Source: Lachnospiraceae bacterium
GTDB taxonomy: Bacteria > Bacillota_A > Clostridia > Lachnospirales > Lachnospiraceae
NCBI GenBank assembly: GCA_016281675.1
Contig: JAEEJD010000150.1
Span: forward strand, 1-8,568
Direction: 5' to 3'
Length of the DNA: 8,568 bases
The notes beneath the pieces were generated by a model, which saw nothing but the letters and a program-made list of their open reading frames with translations, made no database searches and was not told the DNA's origin. Positions 6,857 to 8,568 of the stretch are shown in pieces. The translations under genes and the position numbers were made by a program. Positions within the stretch are counted from its first letter, which is position 1. Every line of letters starts with the position of its first letter.

Positions 6857-6862
6857 ATAGCC

Positions 6863-7375
6863 ATGACCGAACCGCATACCCTTATAAAATTAATAGTGCT
6901 GTATATGCTTGATAAGGTTGATTTCCCTATCACCAAAGCTCAGATATATGATTTTATCCTCGAGAAGGAATACTCGAACTATTTTGCGCTTACGCAGGCA
7001 ACCTACGAGCTTACCGAGGGCGGCCTTATCGAATCATCCTCAACGCACAGTGCCACGTTCCTGACTCTTACCGACAAGGGAAGGGATACGCTGACATTTT
7101 TTCAGAACCGCATCTCCGAAGGTATCCGTAACGATATCAATACTTTCTTCGAAGAAAATCGCATGGAGATCGCAAACCGCATGGCGGTTATTACGAACTA
7201 CTACCGCACCGCTTCCGGTAATTACGTTGCTGATCTTACCGCGCGAGAGAAATCCGAGGACCTTATAAACATCAGGATCAATATGCCCACCGAGGAGAGC
7301 GCTCAGGCCATGTGCGATCACTGGCGTGAAAAATCATCCGACATATATTCGTTCATCCTGGAAAGCCTGTTGTAA
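6863..7375 (+). CDS. DUF4364 family protein with N-terminal winged-helix-like domain
   Basis: This 170-residue protein matches the DUF4364 family of Clostridia in length and in its opening (TLIKLIVLYMLDKVDFPIT). Residues about 5-75 look like a winged helix-turn-helix, with a recognition-helix region around NYFALTQATYELTEGGLI followed by a beta-hairpin turn and LTDKGRDTL. The C-terminal part (about 95-170) is a mixed alpha/beta region of unknown role. The family is presumed DNA-binding, but its function is not established. A TTG at 6836 would lengthen the protein by nine residues but lies within the promoter; the family-like start is the ATG at 6863. The gene is divergent from rho with 74 bp between the starts, and its stop lies 10 bp from the convergent DUF4250 gene. 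It could regulate rho or itself, though nothing visible proves this. Confidence 0.85.
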   Translation: MTEPHTLIKLIVLYMLDKVDFPITKAQIYDFILEKEYSNYFALTQATYELTEGGLIESSSTHSATFLTLTDKGRDTLTFFQNRISEGIRNDINTFFEENRMEIANRMAVITNYYRTASGNYVADLTAREKSEDLINIRINMPTEESAQAMCDHWREKSSDIYSFILESLL

Positions 7376-7385
7376 ACGCCTTATT

Positions 7386-7562
7386 CTATATAAACTGATT
7401 CTGTGCCTCGTCGTATTCGTAATCTATCAAGGCAAGCTTTTCGGTTATCTCTTCCCGGCTGACCGAAAGGTCATCGCACATTTCGTCAAGACTCTTATAA
7501 CAATCCCTGAGTTTCAGATTGACAAAGCTTAAAAGCATAGCCGGATCTTTTGGTATATCCAT
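7386..7562 (-). CDS. DUF4250 domain-containing small protein
   Basis: A 58-residue reading frame opens with MDIPKDPAMLLSFVNLKLRD and ends IDYEYDEAQNQFI before a TAG stop. Both ends match the small DUF4250 family of Firmicutes, whose members have about this length. The middle (SLDEMCDDLSVSREEITEKL) looks like a short helix-turn-helix-like segment, but no function is known. The ATG lies 1 base after the TGA stop of the upstream beta-mannosidase gene. An AAGGA run about 11 bases before it serves as a distant ribosome site, so expression is probably coupled to the mannosidase. Its stop is 10 bp from the convergent DUF4364 stop. Its length and family match make it a real gene, not a chance frame. 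Confidence 0.88.
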   Translation of the reverse strand: MDIPKDPAMLLSFVNLKLRDCYKSLDEMCDDLSVSREEITEKLALIDYEYDEAQNQFI

Positions 7563-7563
7563 A

Positions 7564-8568
7564 TCAGAATGTATCCTTCAGTGTTCTTATCACGAGCTGC
7601 TGCTCGAGTTCGTATCTGTTCTGGATCTCCGAAACGTTCGGATTCAGATAACGTATATCGCTCTTTTTGAGACGTATCGTCTTCTCTCTCTTACTCGTCA
7701 AGTGGAAATAGTTATCGGAGAATATCGCATCCGCCTGCAGAAGATCAAGTTCAACAAATGCCGCAAATCCGCCGCTCATCATTCGGATGACGTATTCATC
7801 CGCAAGCTCTATTACAGAATATGATATCGATGAGCCTTCGAGATTCAGGTACTTGTACTTGACGAAAACGTCAATCTCGGTCGAAAGGATATTGCCGTCC
7901 TCATCGAAGAATTCGCACTCAACGAACACCGAGTTCTCCATTCCCGCAATAAGATCCGTATAGTCGATCTCACATACTTTTGCTGCGGAGAAAGGCGCCA
8001 TGTCGATCTCACGCTCTTCCTCGTGGAGCAGACGGAATTCCATTGTCTGAAGCGAGATCTTAACACGGATCGTTTCAAAATCACGCGTCTCGTTTACAAC
8101 ATACGGGCTCACGATGTTTCCGTGGCGCTCGATGGATCCTGCGATCTGTGCATAGAATGTCCTTGCGAAATACTGAAGCGGTTTCCATCTTCCGAAGTAA
8201 TCGATACTCGACCATGATGCACACGGCCAGCTGTCATTGAGCTGCCAGAAGAGTGTTCCCATTGTGCATCCGCGGTTTCTCCTCCAGTGCTCGACACCGT
8301 GTTTAATGGCAACCGCCTGCAGGATCTGTGTCAGATAGAGCATGCTCTCGAAATCCTTCGGGAAGAGGAAGTTGTGAGACAGATAGAATATGAGCTTTCC
8401 GTTAGCATCGGGATTCTTCTGATGGCTTTCCATGACTTTGGAGAAAGCGTTTCTGTCGGCTTCGTTTGTGAACGTGTTTACCGTCTTTATCGAAGGGAAC
8501 GACTGGAATCCGAACTCCGATACAAACCTCATAGTGTGATTGTCGTATTCTTCAAAGTCCGCAAGTCC
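7564..8568 (-). CDS. GH2 beta-mannosidase, C-terminal part (5' end beyond window)
   Basis: The frame is open to the right edge, so the first Met inside it (8532) is internal and the true start lies outside. The visible 334 residues carry the end of the GH2 catalytic barrel. FVSEFGFQSFP holds the likely nucleophile Glu (fragment residue 18), and GTLFWQLNDSWP (104-115) with SIDYFGRWKPLQYFAR (121-136) are beta-mannosidase signatures. From about 145 on are the C-terminal beta-sandwich domains, with the family-typical FVELDL and IFSDNYFHLTS (272-292). The enzyme removes terminal beta-mannose residues from manno-oligosaccharides, the last step of mannan or N-glycan-core breakdown. Whole enzymes of the family are about 800-900 residues, so roughly 500 residues are missing. 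Location in the cell cannot be judged without the N-terminus. The downstream DUF4250 gene is probably co-transcribed. Confidence 0.94.
   Translation of the reverse strand, partial: GLADFEEYDNHTMRFVSEFGFQSFPSIKTVNTFTNEADRNAFSKVMESHQKNPDANGKLIFYLSHNFLFPKDFESMLYLTQILQAVAIKHGVEHWRRNRGCTMGTLFWQLNDSWPCASWSSIDYFGRWKPLQYFARTFYAQIAGSIERHGNIVSPYVVNETRDFETIRVKISLQTMEFRLLHEEEREIDMAPFSAAKVCEIDYTDLIAGMENSVFVECEFFDEDGNILSTEIDVFVKYKYLNLEGSSISYSVIELADEYVIRMMSGGFAAFVELDLLQADAIFSDNYFHLTSKREKTIRLKKSDIRYLNPNVSEIQNRYELEQQLVIRTLKDTF

Noticed and set aside
6836..6862. TTG start at 6836 for the DUF4364 gene
   Set aside because: It falls inside the promoter between the -35 and -10 boxes, so it would not be in the transcript. 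The family-like N-terminus begins at the ATG at 6863.
8530..8532. ATG at 8532 as the beta-mannosidase start
   Set aside because: The frame stays open and family-like upstream to the window edge (GLADFEEYDNHT before this Met), and the catalytic domain would be cut away. The gene is truncated by the window, not short.

Overview
The window looks like a chromosomal segment from a Lachnospiraceae-type member of the Clostridia (Firmicutes), perhaps a plant-fibre-degrading gut or rumen relative of Butyrivibrio. This rests on the DUF4364, DUF4250 and DUF4153 proteins, a four-cysteine L31, a Rho with a long charged linker, a Cache-type sensor kinase of the multi-domain style common in that family, strong AGGAGG-type ribosome sites and sigma-A-like promoters. 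No RNA gene, CRISPR array, insertion sequence or phage gene was found. The genus cannot be fixed by reading alone.

Layout from left to right. (1) 1-1688, minus: the N-terminal 562 residues of a membrane sensor histidine-kinase-like protein that runs off the left edge. Its Cache domain carries what looks like an amino-acid-binding motif, but its kinase core is degenerate (Asn at the phospho-His position, broken G1 box, missing F box/ATP lid). (2) 1754-1954, minus: rpmE (ribosomal protein L31), with a hairpin terminator behind it and two tandem promoters in front. (3) 2064-3941, minus: a DUF4153-like multi-pass membrane protein with a C-terminal soluble domain. (4) A 189-bp divergent intergenic region with good promoters on both strands; a perfect 12-bp inverted repeat brackets the -35 box of the plus-strand promoter. 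(5) 4131-5396, plus: a two-TM protein with a carbohydrate-binding-module-like (CBM2-like) outer domain and a cytoplasmic HD-GYP c-di-GMP phosphodiesterase. (6) 5403-6788, minus: rho, convergent with the HD-GYP gene and only 6 bp from it. (7) 6863-7375, plus: a DUF4364 winged-helix protein whose promoter predicts a leaderless mRNA. (8) 7386-7562, minus: a 58-aa DUF4250 gene. (9) 7564-8568, minus: the C-terminal 334 residues of a GH2 beta-mannosidase, running off the right edge and spaced 1 nt from the DUF4250 start.

The window combines housekeeping genes (rho, rpmE) with surface sensing and polysaccharide use: an amino-acid-type Cache sensor, a CBM-like c-di-GMP phosphodiesterase and a beta-mannosidase. 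A joint job in fibre attachment and mannan breakdown is only an inference from content, because the genes lie in separate transcription units. The most noteworthy items are the pseudokinase-like sensor, the CBM-HD-GYP fusion with its operator-like inverted repeat, and the predicted leaderless DUF4364 transcript.
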